Assembly: GCF_009733535.1 (NCBI RefSeq)
Contig: NZ_SMMI01000005.1
Span: 1 to 64,000, forward strand
Direction: 5' to 3'
Origin: Sphingobacterium endophyticum
GTDB taxonomy: Bacteria > Bacteroidota > Bacteroidia > Sphingobacteriales > Sphingobacteriaceae
Length of the DNA stretch: 64,000 nt
Shown here piece after piece: positions 6,669 to 16,430 of the stretch. The notes under the pieces were generated by a model, which saw only the letters and a list, made by a program, of their open reading frames with translations, searched no databases and was not told where the DNA came from. The position numbers were made by a program, and so were the translations under genes. Position 1 is the stretch's first letter. Each line of letters begins with the position of its first letter.

Positions 6669-7271
6669 CTACTTCATTATTATTTTACCTGACTTAGATA
6701 TTTCCTTTTCTATTAAAGAGTTTTCTTCAGAACTTAAGATATGATCACCTTCTAATTGATATTTAAAAGCAAGATCTAATGATTGAGGCGACATTTCTGA
6801 AGTATTTACCCATAAAAGAGTATTTCCCTGAATATCTTCAGCAATAGTGGTAACATCCAATCTCTTACATTCTAAGACCGAATCACGCTATTCATGATCA
6901 TGATTAAAAAACCATGTCGAAAGAACATTAGCATTCGGTGCGAGCTCTGTTTCTTCAATCAGAACAACCTCTCCTTCTCCCTCCATACCAACCAATTTCC
7001 TTTTGTTAATACGCTTTGCTTTAATGCAAATTCCAAATAAAATACAAAGCGTAGAAAGTATTTCACAAATTGGTATTCCAATCCAAAAAAAAATTGGTAG
7101 ACCAATATCGGCTAAAGAGTTTTTATACTAGCTCAAATCACCTCCCATTTTAATGATACCATGCCTAGCTAAAAATGCAATGGCAATTAGTAGAAACAGC
7201 TTGCTTAAATCTTCATTTGCAATTGAAAACTTATCGTATGCTACTATTTTAGTTCCCACTAAAAACTACAT
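6669..7271 (-). pseudogene. Membrane-protein pseudogene with three TAG stops
   Basis: From an ATG at 7271 a single frame of 200 codons runs to 6669 and is interrupted only by TAG at codons 2 (7268-7266), 48 (7130-7128) and 128 (6890-6888); it also ends in TAG. The reading has protein character throughout: two hydrophobic segments (KLFLLIAIAFLARHG, and IGLPIFFWIGIPICEILSTL with its continuation), a basic cytosolic turn KAKRINKRK, and an acidic soluble tail. I do not recognise the family. All three interruptions could be CAG to TAG changes. It occupies the place upstream of fecR where a sigma factor gene would normally sit, but it is not one. Confidence 0.6.
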
Positions 7272-7399
7272 TTAATTTCATAAAAAAGAATAAAATAAAT
7301 AACTAAAAACCAGTTAATTAACTCTAATTAAAATAAACTTTATAGAATAAGCTAAGAAGTTAAAGAGATTTCCGTATCCATTAATAGAAACTTAAATTA

Positions 7400-8611
7400 A
7401 TGGAAAACCAATCTGAACATATAGCTAGGCTTATTAAAAAGTTGTCTGATGGTTCTATTTCAAAAAATGAAAGGTTAGAGCTCAATACTTGGATTGAACA
7501 AAATCCAAGTAGAAAGAAATTTATTGAACAACTTAATGAACATGATTCGCTTTTTGAAGATGCTTTAGAATGGATAGAATTAGAACAACAAGATAAGGAT
7601 CCATGGATTGAGAAACTAACCACTTCAACCATTGAAAAAATCCATAAACTAAACGATACAAAACCTAAGAACAGAAATATATTCAATATCAAATGGCTTG
7701 CAGCTGCACTAATCTTGTTATTTAGTTTATTTTCTATTTATTATTTCAACTATCAGAAAAACGAACAGAAAATAAATAATAAAATAGCATTAGAAAATGT
7801 AAAGCCAGGGAAATATCAAGCGAATTTATTATTACCTAATGGAGAAAATATTGCTTTAAGTGAAGATGAAGATTTATTGGTCATTAGTAACGATCAGACC
7901 ATAAGTTATGGATCTGGAAAAACTATTTTAGACTTGAAGGAAAAGTTCAAACCTAATGAAAACTTAAGCATAGAAATTCCTAGGGCAGGACATTATAAAG
8001 TTCAATTACAAGATGGAAGTAAGATATGGTTGAATTCAGAAAGTAAAATAAATTTTCCCATCAAATTTTCCAATGAAAGATCAGTTTCATTGTCAGGTGA
8101 AGCATACTTTCAAGTAAAGAAAACAATAAATAAATCTAAAAATCTTTTAGCCTTCAGAGTACAAACGGAAGGTCAATCAATAGAAGTAACAGGTACAGAA
8201 TTCAATGTTTATGCTTTCAAAAATGAAAGTATAAAAACAACATTAGTGGAAGGTAAAGTAAATATCCACTCTGCACTTCAAAGTATTTCATTAATTCCAA
8301 ATGAACAATCGATATTATCAAATGGAGGATTAGAAAAGTCTACAATTGATGTAAGCACAGAGATTTCTTGGAAAAACAACGTATTTCATTTTGATGAGAC
8401 TTCCTTAAAATCAGCGATGAAGCAATTAAGCCGTTGGTATGATTTGGAAATTATTTACAAAGAAGGAATTCCCGACAGCTATTTCTATGGGCAATTCAGT
8501 AGAGATCAGCCTCTTCAAGAAGTATTAAAAATCTTAGAAGAAGCAGATGTAAAGTTTGAATTTGAATTCAAAAACAACAAAAATTATTTAATCGTATTAC
8601 CACAAACCTAA
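7400..8611 (+). CDS. FecR-family anti-sigma factor
   Basis: 403 residues. The N-terminal 90 residues are a cytosolic helical anti-sigma region, with LIKKLSDGSISKNERLELNT as the usual start of Bacteroidota FecR proteins. One transmembrane helix lies near 98-116. The periplasmic FecR domain is about 190-290 (IPRAGHYKVQLQDGSKIWLN, SLSGEAYFQV, and VTGTEFNVYA). The C-terminal domain (about 315-400) has the WKNNVFHFDETSLKSAMKQL motif and ends in a secretin/TonB-like fold. It should hold an ECF sigma factor at the membrane and release it when the STN domain of the adjacent SusC signals. The gene is 58 bases upstream of susC. The likely partner sigma factor is at 16431, downstream of the operon. Confidence 0.93.
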   Translation: MENQSEHIARLIKKLSDGSISKNERLELNTWIEQNPSRKKFIEQLNEHDSLFEDALEWIELEQQDKDPWIEKLTTSTIEKIHKLNDTKPKNRNIFNIKWLAAALILLFSLFSIYYFNYQKNEQKINNKIALENVKPGKYQANLLLPNGENIALSEDEDLLVISNDQTISYGSGKTILDLKEKFKPNENLSIEIPRAGHYKVQLQDGSKIWLNSESKINFPIKFSNERSVSLSGEAYFQVKKTINKSKNLLAFRVQTEGQSIEVTGTEFNVYAFKNESIKTTLVEGKVNIHSALQSISLIPNEQSILSNGGLEKSTIDVSTEISWKNNVFHFDETSLKSAMKQLSRWYDLEIIYKEGIPDSYFYGQFSRDQPLQEVLKILEEADVKFEFEFKNNKNYLIVLPQT

Positions 8612-8669
8612 AACCTTAAAAAACAAAAAATAAAAATAACCTTAATTCTAATTTTCAAAAATCAACATT

Positions 8670-11600
8670 ATGAATTACCTAAATGATGGATTTGGCTTTC
8701 TCAAGCCAAACAAAAGAAAGAAAGGAATGATAAAGAAAGGTTGGATTGCCATAGTAATCATGTTTATGTTTACTATTAGATTATTTGCAACCACATACGG
8801 ACAATCAATTTCAATTCATGTTTCTGATGTGCCTTTAGTGGAGGCTATGAAAACAATTCAGACTCAAACTGGTCACTCCTATTTTTTAAATGGAAAGGAC
8901 TTAGCTAACCTTAAAGTTAGTGCTGCATTAAATAATGCTGACATTTCTACGACTATGAAAACCTTATTGAAAGATAAACCAGCTACATGGTCTATGAAAG
9001 GTACAACAATAGTTATCCGGAAAAACACAACAAAAAATAAGGAAACTGACAATCTATCTTTAAATGAAGTTGGCACAACTAAACAACAAACTATTAATGG
9101 TAAAGTCACTAATAGTCAAGGCAATCCACTTATTGGAGTAACAGTAAAAGTTGCCGGATCAAATGTAGCCACTTCTACCAATGAAAATGGTGATTATCAA
9201 CTAGTTGTTCCAAGTAATTCTGAGGCACTGGTTTTTTCCTTATTAGGGTATCAAGTTTCAGAAATACGCTTAGAAGGACAAACTACAATAAATGTAAGTT
9301 TAACTGAAGGCGAAAATGATTTGGAAGAAATTGTTGTTGTTGGATATGGTACCCAGCTAAAAAGAGACTTAACAGGAGCGGTTTCAAAAGTTGATGGCGA
9401 AGCATTAAAAAATATGCCTATAAGAAATGCTACAGAAGGCTTACAAGGACAATCTGCAGGAGTTCAGGTTACATCAACTGGAGGAAGCCCAGGCACTCCT
9501 CCTTCAGTTAGAATTCGTGGCATTGGAACTGTAAATGACAATAATCCATTATATGTCGTTGATGGATTACCCCAATCCGATATCGGCTGGTTAAACCCAA
9601 ATGACATCACAAGCATGGAAGTCTTAAAAGACGCTTCTGCTACTGCTATATATGGTTCTAGAGCGGCTAATGGTGTAATTATGGTAACAACTGCTAAAGG
9701 AGCTCAAAGAAGTAATGAACTAAACAATTTAATTTCATTTGATAGCTATTTAGGTTTTCAAAGTCCAATAAAAACTTACGACATGATGAATGCGAAGGAA
9801 TTTATGGAATATAAAAACTTGGCAAATATCAATGCTGGTTTAGACCCATACTTTTCAGATCAAGATAAAGCTGATGTGTTAAGGTTTTTAAAATCTAACA
9901 CAGGGTCTGAAGAAGGCACAAATTGGTGGAAAGAAATTTACAATAAAGATGCATTAGTTCAAAATTATGACATCGCCATATCTGGAGGAATCAAAGATCT
10001 AGCTTACAGATCTAGCTTTAGTTATATGGATCAAGAAGGCATAATAAACGGTTCTGATTATGATAGAATGTCCTGGAGAACAAATTTCAACCACAACCTA
10101 AGAGAATGGCTTTCCATATCAGGAAATTTTGGACTTATTAATGAAGGACGAGGCAATGTACTAGAAGGAAGCCCTGGTTTCAACACTGCATTTATAGCTT
10201 TTGTTGCGGACCCTATTTCTCAAGTATATAGAAATGATTTAAAAGATATTCCAGCATTTTTAAAAGATGGTTTCTTTTTAGATAAAATAGACCCTAACAA
10301 TCCCTGGTCATTATATGGTCCAATTTTAATGACCAATAAAGAGAATCCTGTTGCGCAAACTGATATCTATAAAAATAATCGATGGAAAGGAATTGCTATC
10401 AAAGCTGGAGGTGCTGTAGATATCAAAATTATGCCTTGGTTAAAATATAGAAGTAGTCTAGGTATTGACTTGGGTCGAGGAGTATCCAATTCATTTGCTC
10501 CAAAGTATTACTTAAACGGAAATCAATTTAATAATGATGCTACTGTTGGGGCATACAATTCTTTAACAAATTATTATGTATGGGAGAATACATTAACCTT
10601 TGAAAAGGAAATTGAGGATCACAAATTCTCATTAATGGCCGGTACCTCTGCTGAACAATGGAAAGAAGAATCTTCAGGAGCATCAAAACAAGGCCTAGTT
10701 TCTAATGATCCAAGCCAATGGATAATAAATGCGGGTTCAGTAAATCCTCAAGCATCAGGTACAAAATGGGAAAATGCATTAAACTCATATTTTGGTAGGG
10801 CTTTCTATTCATATAAGAATAGATATATGGTTACTGCCAATTTACGTTATGATGGTTCTTCTAATTTTGGAGACGGCAGAAAATGGGGAACATTCCCCTC
10901 TGTTTCGGCGGGTTGGAATTTCTCTGAAGAAGATTTCATGAAAACTGCAACTTGGTTAGATGCTGGTAAATTGAGATTAAGTTGGGGTATGATTGGTAAC
11001 CAAAATATTGGTAGTGGAGCATATCTAACTACCTATTCCGGAAATATGGGATATTATTTATTTGGTCCTAGAAGCCCTCAATTAATTGGAGGAAGCAACT
11101 ATATTGGTAACCCATTAATCCAATGGGAACAAACAGAGCAATTAGATATCGGTTTGGAATTAGCTTTTCTAAAAAACAAACTCCATTTCAACTTTGATTA
11201 TTATAAAAAAACAACGGATGGAATGTTACTTAATGTTCCTCTACCTGCCTACCTAGGCTTTCCAAATAGCCCATGGTCAAATGCTGGAGGAGTACAAAAC
11301 TCAGGTTTAGAATTTGATTTAACATATAAAGATAAAGTTGGTGAGTTTGGATACAGTATCTCAGCAAATGCATCTACCGTAAAAAACAAAGTTCTAAGTC
11401 TAGGAGGAGGTGAACCTATAACTGGCGGTGGATGGATTTCATATTCAACCACATTGACTGAAGAAGGTAAACCAATCGGTTATTATTATGGGCTTAAAAC
11501 AGATGGTATTTTTCAAAGTCAAGCAGAAGTTGATAATTATTTCCAAGAAGGCGCAAGACCTGGTGATTTAAAATATGTGGATGTAAATCAGGATGGTGTT

Positions 11601-12134
11601 ATCAATAACCTTGATAGAACAGATATTGGCGATCCATTTCCAACTTTAACCTATGGCTTTCGTTTAGGTGCGGATTACAAAGGATTTGATCTTCAAGTTT
11701 TAGGACAAGGTACAATGGGAAATGATATTATGAATATTGCTAAAATCGACATGAAATCAGGTGTGGGCTGGTACAATGCTCCAAAAGATTTAATGTCTGA
11801 GGCATGGTCAGCAACAAATCCTAGCAATTCACAGTTTAAAATCAGTGCTGCAAATCAAAATAATCTACAGATATCTGATTGGTTAGTTGAAGACGGCTCA
11901 TACTTAAGAATAAAAAGTATTCAGTTAGGATACACTATTCCTTCTACCCTATTTAGAAATGCGAAAATTGACCGTATAAGACTTTGGGCTGGCGCGTATA
12001 ACTTATTCACATTTACAAAATATACTGGGTTAGATCCTGAAATAGGAAGTGGATCTCCTTTAAATATGGGGGTTGATCAAGGATATTATCCGGTAGCAAA
12101 ATCATATATGTTTGGTGTTAATTTAAGCTTTTAA
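8670..12134 (+). CDS. SusC/RagA TonB-dependent transporter with STN domain
   Basis: 1154 residues. A basic N-terminus and hydrophobic segment (about 22-41) form the signal peptide. It is followed by an STN signalling domain (about 47-115), a carboxypeptidase-regulatory-like domain (about 140-215, NGKVTNSQGNPLIGVTVKV), the SusC box EEIVVVGYGTQ (219-229), the plug (about 230-345, with RIRGIGTVNDNNPLYVVDG and ATAIYGSRAANGVIMV) and a 22-strand-type barrel ending in YMFGVNLSF. It imports an oligosaccharide or similar ligand across the outer membrane using TonB energy, with SusD as lid. The STN domain means it also signals to a FecR protein, consistent with the gene just upstream. The substrate cannot be told from the sequence. 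Confidence 0.95.
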   Translation: MNYLNDGFGFLKPNKRKKGMIKKGWIAIVIMFMFTIRLFATTYGQSISIHVSDVPLVEAMKTIQTQTGHSYFLNGKDLANLKVSAALNNADISTTMKTLLKDKPATWSMKGTTIVIRKNTTKNKETDNLSLNEVGTTKQQTINGKVTNSQGNPLIGVTVKVAGSNVATSTNENGDYQLVVPSNSEALVFSLLGYQVSEIRLEGQTTINVSLTEGENDLEEIVVVGYGTQLKRDLTGAVSKVDGEALKNMPIRNATEGLQGQSAGVQVTSTGGSPGTPPSVRIRGIGTVNDNNPLYVVDGLPQSDIGWLNPNDITSMEVLKDASATAIYGSRAANGVIMVTTAKGAQRSNELNNLISFDSYLGFQSPIKTYDMMNAKEFMEYKNLANINAGLDPYFSDQDKADVLRFLKSNTGSEEGTNWWKEIYNKDALVQNYDIAISGGIKDLAYRSSFSYMDQEGIINGSDYDRMSWRTNFNHNLREWLSISGNFGLINEGRGNVLEGSPGFNTAFIAFVADPISQVYRNDLKDIPAFLKDGFFLDKIDPNNPWSLYGPILMTNKENPVAQTDIYKNNRWKGIAIKAGGAVDIKIMPWLKYRSSLGIDLGRGVSNSFAPKYYLNGNQFNNDATVGAYNSLTNYYVWENTLTFEKEIEDHKFSLMAGTSAEQWKEESSGASKQGLVSNDPSQWIINAGSVNPQASGTKWENALNSYFGRAFYSYKNRYMVTANLRYDGSSNFGDGRKWGTFPSVSAGWNFSEEDFMKTATWLDAGKLRLSWGMIGNQNIGSGAYLTTYSGNMGYYLFGPRSPQLIGGSNYIGNPLIQWEQTEQLDIGLELAFLKNKLHFNFDYYKKTTDGMLLNVPLPAYLGFPNSPWSNAGGVQNSGLEFDLTYKDKVGEFGYSISANASTVKNKVLSLGGGEPITGGGWISYSTTLTEEGKPIGYYYGLKTDGIFQSQAEVDNYFQEGARPGDLKYVDVNQDGVINNLDRTDIGDPFPTLTYGFRLGADYKGFDLQVLGQGTMGNDIMNIAKIDMKSGVGWYNAPKDLMSEAWSATNPSNSQFKISAANQNNLQISDWLVEDGSYLRIKSIQLGYTIPSTLFRNAKIDRIRLWAGAYNLFTFTKYTGLDPEIGSGSPLNMGVDQGYYPVAKSYMFGVNLSF

Positions 12135-12137
12135 ATC

Positions 12138-13805
12138 ATGACTAGAAAAATTATAAAGGCTATGGTTCTGTCGGCACTATTAATACCGATGGGATGTAAG
12201 AAAGATTATTTAACAAGAGATCCTTACGGAATTCTTAATCAAAGTGAATATTTTAAAACTGATGGTGCTGGTTTGAAATTATTAACCAGTTGCTATCAGC
12301 CTATGAGCGATTCATGGGGATATACCATTAATAAAGTTGCCATTGGTGATGAAGTAGTAGATAATGCTGGTGCTGGTGGATCTGATCCTGGAGACAGACC
12401 ACAAACCACTGAGGTAGGACGAGGAAGACCTTTAGCTTCCAATGCATTATTGTTTGAAACATGGTCTAATCGCTTTGGAGGGATTGGAAAATGCAACATT
12501 GCATTAGATGGATTCGAAAAAGAAGGTGCTAACTTAATTCAAGATGGTAAACCAGTATCTGCTGAAACAGTAAAACGCTACATTGCAGAAGTTAAGTTTC
12601 TTAGAGCATGGTATTATTTTGATCTAATTACTGTTTTCAAGGAAGTACCATTAATCATTCAAATTGAAGATCCTTCTTCTCGAAAGGAAAAAGCTTCTTT
12701 AGCAGATTTAAAAGCTCAAGTTTATAAAGATCTTGATGAAGCAATTGCAGAAACGAATCTTCCAAGGGGTAATGCCTTCAAAAGTGATGAAGTTGGACGT
12801 GTAAGTAAAGATGCTGCTTTAGCCTTAAAAGCTCGTGCTGCATTATTTTTTGCTGGGTTAATAGAACAAAACATATTAACAGGAGATGCTAAAGCGGAAT
12901 ACACGTTGGCTAGAAATGCTGCGGGTGATATTGTTAAAAACTCTGGATTAAGCCTATTAGCAGATTTTCAAGATCTATTTAGAGGAGACTATCAAGTTGG
13001 CCCATTTTCAAAGGAAAATATACTTGGAGTGTTGAGAAAATATGATCCTGCATTTGGATTAGGTGGAGATTCATTTGCAATTATGAATGTAGGCCGTAAT
13101 AATGTTGGTGGCTGGGGCGGTAATACACCAACGAAAGATTTGGCTTCTTCCTATGACCCTGCAGATCCTAGAAAAATGTTCACCATTATTAGTCATAACG
13201 ATATCTTTAAGACAAGTACTGGTGCTGAGGAGGTTCATAACTACAGAGGATATTTCAATGATTTTGATCTTCAACAAAGTAGAAAAGCATTTGTGCCTCA
13301 ACAGTATCGCCAAAACAACGATTTAACAAGAAGTAATTGGCAACCCTATTGGATTCGATATTCTGAAGTATTGCTAGTATATGCTGAGTCCATTATTAAA
13401 TCTGGCGGTACAGCTGCAGAAGCACTACCATATGTAAATGAGGTTCGTAAAAGAGCATTCGTTACTACCTCTAAAGTTGATCAACCAGCAATTTACAGGT
13501 TATTTGCAAAAGGATTGAAGCCCATTTCTGAATCAGAATTCAACTCCACCTATGCAGTTAAAACTTCTGACAACGTGCTTAATGAGATCAGGAAGGAAAG
13601 AAGGAATGAACTTGCCTTAGAAGGCATCAGACTATCTGATTTGATCCGTACAGGGACTTATGCAAGTACAATGAATGCATTTTATACGAAGTACGGCTTT
13701 GCAGATAAAGGTAGGGATGCAAGTGATAAAAGTTGGCCATTTCCAATTCCACAAATAGAGATAGATAGGTCAAATGGTGTATTAGTTCAAAACTCAAACT
13801 ATTAA
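12138..13805 (+). CDS. SusD/RagB nutrient-binding lipoprotein
   Basis: 555 residues, starting three bases after susC. The lipoprotein signal ends at Cys20 (LLIPMGC followed by KKDYL). The SusD TPR-like scaffold is seen in VKRYIAEVKFLRAWYYFDLI (about 145-165) and in the C-terminal motifs WIRYSEVLLVYAES, LNEIRKERRNELALEG and IRLSDLIR. The end, PFPIPQIEIDRSNGVLVQN, is the canonical RagB/SusD terminus. It should sit on the outer face of the outer membrane and cap the SusC channel. It is co-transcribed with susC and with the oxidoreductase at 13808, which begins two bases downstream. Confidence 0.95.
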   Translation: MTRKIIKAMVLSALLIPMGCKKDYLTRDPYGILNQSEYFKTDGAGLKLLTSCYQPMSDSWGYTINKVAIGDEVVDNAGAGGSDPGDRPQTTEVGRGRPLASNALLFETWSNRFGGIGKCNIALDGFEKEGANLIQDGKPVSAETVKRYIAEVKFLRAWYYFDLITVFKEVPLIIQIEDPSSRKEKASLADLKAQVYKDLDEAIAETNLPRGNAFKSDEVGRVSKDAALALKARAALFFAGLIEQNILTGDAKAEYTLARNAAGDIVKNSGLSLLADFQDLFRGDYQVGPFSKENILGVLRKYDPAFGLGGDSFAIMNVGRNNVGGWGGNTPTKDLASSYDPADPRKMFTIISHNDIFKTSTGAEEVHNYRGYFNDFDLQQSRKAFVPQQYRQNNDLTRSNWQPYWIRYSEVLLVYAESIIKSGGTAAEALPYVNEVRKRAFVTTSKVDQPAIYRLFAKGLKPISESEFNSTYAVKTSDNVLNEIRKERRNELALEGIRLSDLIRTGTYASTMNAFYTKYGFADKGRDASDKSWPFPIPQIEIDRSNGVLVQNSNY

Positions 13806-13807
13806 TC

Positions 13808-15304
13808 ATGGATAGAAGGAATTTTATAAAAAATAGTGCTACTGTTGCTGGTTTTTCAATTGTATCTAGTAACGTATTAGGAAAGACATTAGGCTATGTT
13901 GCTCCAAGTGATAAATTAAATATTGCAGGTATTGGTCTTGGCGGTATGGGAAGACGTAATTTATCAAACATGAATACTGAAAATATTGTTGCATTATGTG
14001 ATGTAGATTGGAAGTATGCTCAAAAGACATTTAACGACTACCCCAAGGCTAAAAAGTTTAAGGATTGGCGAGAAATGTTTGATCAAATGGGCAAATCTAT
14101 TGATGCAGTAATGGTAGCGACTCCCGATCATAATCATGCCGTTGCTACAGCACATGCGATCACCTTGGGCAAGCATTGTTATACACAAAAACCATTAACA
14201 CATTCTGTTTATGAGTCCAGGTTGTTAACCAACCTGGCAAAAAAATATAAAGTTGCTACGCAAATGGGAAATCAAGGAAATTCCTTCGATTGGTGTAGAC
14301 AAATTGCTGAATGGATACAATCAGATGCTATTGGTGAAGTATATGAGGTACATTGTTGGACAGATAGACCTATCTGGCCACAAGGCTTGATGAAACCTAA
14401 AGAAGGAATGCCAGTACCAGATACTTTGGATTGGGATCTATTTATTGGTCCTGCGGAAAATAGGCCTTACAATAGTGTATATACGCCTTGGAACTGGCGT
14501 GGATGGTGGGATTTTGGAACCGGAGCATTGGGCGATATGGCTTGTCATATTATGGATCCAATATATTGGGCCCTAGATTTAAAATATCCTACAAAAGTAA
14601 ACGGAAGTTCCACATTAAGTAACTTATATTCCCCGCCACATGCACAGATGGTGCAGTATACTTTCCCAGCTAGAGAGAAAAAAGGAAAGGTAAATATGCC
14701 GGAAGTAAAAGTTCATTGGTATGATGGAGGACTCTTGCCTGAAAGACCAACCGAATTAGCTCCAGGCCAAATGATGGGAGATTCTAACGGAGGAATTATT
14801 TTTGTCGGCAAAAAGGGAAAAATAATGACAGGATGTTACGGTATGAACCCTACTCTACTTCCGGTTACAGACATGGCGCACTTTAATCAACCAACTCCAT
14901 GGATTCCAAGAGTACCAGGTGGTAATGGGGATATCTGGAACACGAATGCTCATGAACAAGATTGGATTAGAGCGGCTAAAGAATCACCAAAAAATAGAAA
15001 AGAAGCTAGTTCAAATTTCGGATTCTCCGGACCTTTTAATGAAATGGTCGTAATGGGGGTTTTAGCAGTTAGATTACAAGGACTAAATCGAGATTTATTA
15101 TGGGATGGTGAGAAAATGGAATTCACAAATATCAATGATGCTGATCAATTAAAAATTGTCTCTGTAGATGAATTTAGCGTTATAGATGGTGACCCGCGAT
15201 TCAATAGACAATTCGTAGAATTAAATGCTAAAGATGCGGCTAAAGAATGGATTAAACATACCTATCATAATGGGTTTAGCCTTCCTGATATGCCAAACTT
15301 TTAA
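13808..15304 (+). CDS. Gfo/Idh/MocA oxidoreductase, Tat signal
   Basis: 498 residues, directly after susD. The N-terminus MDRRNFIKNSATVAGFSIV carries a twin-arginine-like signal. The Rossmann dinucleotide motif is GIGLGGMGRRNL (about 42-53), then ALCDVDWKYA. The EKP motif of the family appears as QKP (CYTQKPLTHS, about 130-140), keeping the lysine. A large insertion with GWWDFGTGALGDMACHIMDP is typical of the Bacteroidota secreted subfamily. It probably oxidises or reduces a sugar or polyol in the periplasm or uses a tightly bound nicotinamide cofactor there. Position in a SusCD operon suggests it acts on the imported substrate. The exact substrate is unknown. Confidence 0.9.
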   Translation: MDRRNFIKNSATVAGFSIVSSNVLGKTLGYVAPSDKLNIAGIGLGGMGRRNLSNMNTENIVALCDVDWKYAQKTFNDYPKAKKFKDWREMFDQMGKSIDAVMVATPDHNHAVATAHAITLGKHCYTQKPLTHSVYESRLLTNLAKKYKVATQMGNQGNSFDWCRQIAEWIQSDAIGEVYEVHCWTDRPIWPQGLMKPKEGMPVPDTLDWDLFIGPAENRPYNSVYTPWNWRGWWDFGTGALGDMACHIMDPIYWALDLKYPTKVNGSSTLSNLYSPPHAQMVQYTFPAREKKGKVNMPEVKVHWYDGGLLPERPTELAPGQMMGDSNGGIIFVGKKGKIMTGCYGMNPTLLPVTDMAHFNQPTPWIPRVPGGNGDIWNTNAHEQDWIRAAKESPKNRKEASSNFGFSGPFNEMVVMGVLAVRLQGLNRDLLWDGEKMEFTNINDADQLKIVSVDEFSVIDGDPRFNRQFVELNAKDAAKEWIKHTYHNGFSLPDMPNF

Positions 15305-15307
15305 GAC

Positions 15308-16288
15308 ATGAAAAAAACAAATAGAAGAATATTTATTCAACAATTGGGAATTGTAGGAGCAAGTACAAGTGTTTTTTCATTAAAGCCGACAAGATCTTTG
15401 GCAAGCCAAAAGATTAAAAAAATTGGAATTATAGGACTTGACACCTCCCATAGTGAAATGTTTAGCAAGGATATAAATGAAGGGAGTTTAAAAGACAGAG
15501 GATACAGGGTGGTTGCAGCTTTTCCTCATGGAAGTAAAGATATTCCTTCAGCCCTTGGTATGAAGCAAGGTATTATAGATGCGGTTAAAAAAATGGGCAT
15601 TGAAATAGTAGATTCTATAGATAGTTTATTAAAAAAAGTAGACTATGTTTTATTGGAATCTAATGATGGAAGAGTTCATTATGAACAAGCTGAAAAAGTA
15701 ATTAAGGCTAAAAAACCACTTTTTATAGATAAGCCAATGGCTGAAAACCTTGAAAAGGTCCGGGCAATTTTTGAACTGGCTGCCCAAAATAATGTTCCAA
15801 TTTTCTCATCATCGTCGCTTCGATATGATGCTTTGGTTCGTGAGGTAAAAGCCGGAAAAATCGGAAAAGTTCTAGGGGCAGATGTTTATACACCCGCAGA
15901 AATTGAACCGCACCATATAGACCAGGCTTGGTATATGATTCATGGAATAGAGATGCTTTTTACCGTAATGGGAACAGGATGTAAAGAAGTATTTAGAGCC
16001 TTTCATCCCGATTTTGAACAGGTAGTAGGAATTTGGAATGATGGCAGAATAGGTTCTGTTAGAGGAATCAGAAAAGGAGCATCCAACATTGCCGGAATCG
16101 CTTTTGGAGAAACAGGTATATCTCAATTAGGTCCATTCGCTGGATATGGTCCTCTGGTTGCAGAAATCTTAAATTTCTTTGATTCAGGAAAACCTCCTGT
16201 TCCGGCAGAAGAAACGATTGAAATCTTCAAATTTATGGAAGCAGCACAAAGAATTAAATCATCAAATAAGACGGAGATTTTAATCTAA
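15308..16288 (+). CDS. Gfo/Idh/MocA-type oxidoreductase, second copy
   Basis: 326 residues, starting three bases after the previous gene and last of the SusCD operon. The N-terminus (MKKTNRRIFIQQLGIVGAST) is Tat-like. The cofactor site is IKKIGIIGLDTSHSEMF (about 36-53), a DTSH variant in place of the usual glycine-rich loop. The EKP motif is replaced by DKP (LFIDKPMAEN). The C-terminal half has HHIDQAWYMIHGIEM with likely catalytic histidines. It probably processes a sugar derivative in concert with the larger upstream oxidoreductase. The altered nucleotide-binding loop leaves some doubt that it binds NAD(P) normally. Confidence 0.85.
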   Translation: MKKTNRRIFIQQLGIVGASTSVFSLKPTRSLASQKIKKIGIIGLDTSHSEMFSKDINEGSLKDRGYRVVAAFPHGSKDIPSALGMKQGIIDAVKKMGIEIVDSIDSLLKKVDYVLLESNDGRVHYEQAEKVIKAKKPLFIDKPMAENLEKVRAIFELAAQNNVPIFSSSSLRYDALVREVKAGKIGKVLGADVYTPAEIEPHHIDQAWYMIHGIEMLFTVMGTGCKEVFRAFHPDFEQVVGIWNDGRIGSVRGIRKGASNIAGIAFGETGISQLGPFAGYGPLVAEILNFFDSGKPPVPAEETIEIFKFMEAAQRIKSSNKTEILI

Positions 16289-16308
16289 CCTAAACACAAT
16301 ATGGACTA

Positions 16309-16340
16309 AGAGCTATAAATTGTTTTCCAATTATAGCTCT
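16309..16340 (+). terminator. Hairpin after the SusCD operon
   Basis: AGAGCTATAA (16309-16318) pairs with TTATAGCTCT (16331-16340), extended inward by three more pairs after one bulge and outward by ATGG/CCAT with a gap. It lies 20 bases after the last oxidoreductase stop and before the sigma factor gene. There is no long T run after it, so it may attenuate rather than fully stop transcription. Confidence 0.5.
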
Positions 16341-16430
16341 CCATATTAAATATTAGGTATTCTGCTAATTAAATATTAAATTTATTAGACTTAACACAAT
16401 TAACACCTAAACGGAAACGTATTAATTATC

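Noticed and set aside
7381..7692. Open frame of 103 codons on the minus strand, serine-rich
   Set aside because: It is opposite the N-terminus of FecR and has low-complexity composition typical of a shadow frame.
7373..16424. Shared CGTAT motif before fecR and before the sigma gene as an ECF promoter
   Set aside because: The distances to the start codons differ (about 22 versus 7 bases) and no matching -35 element is seen in both.
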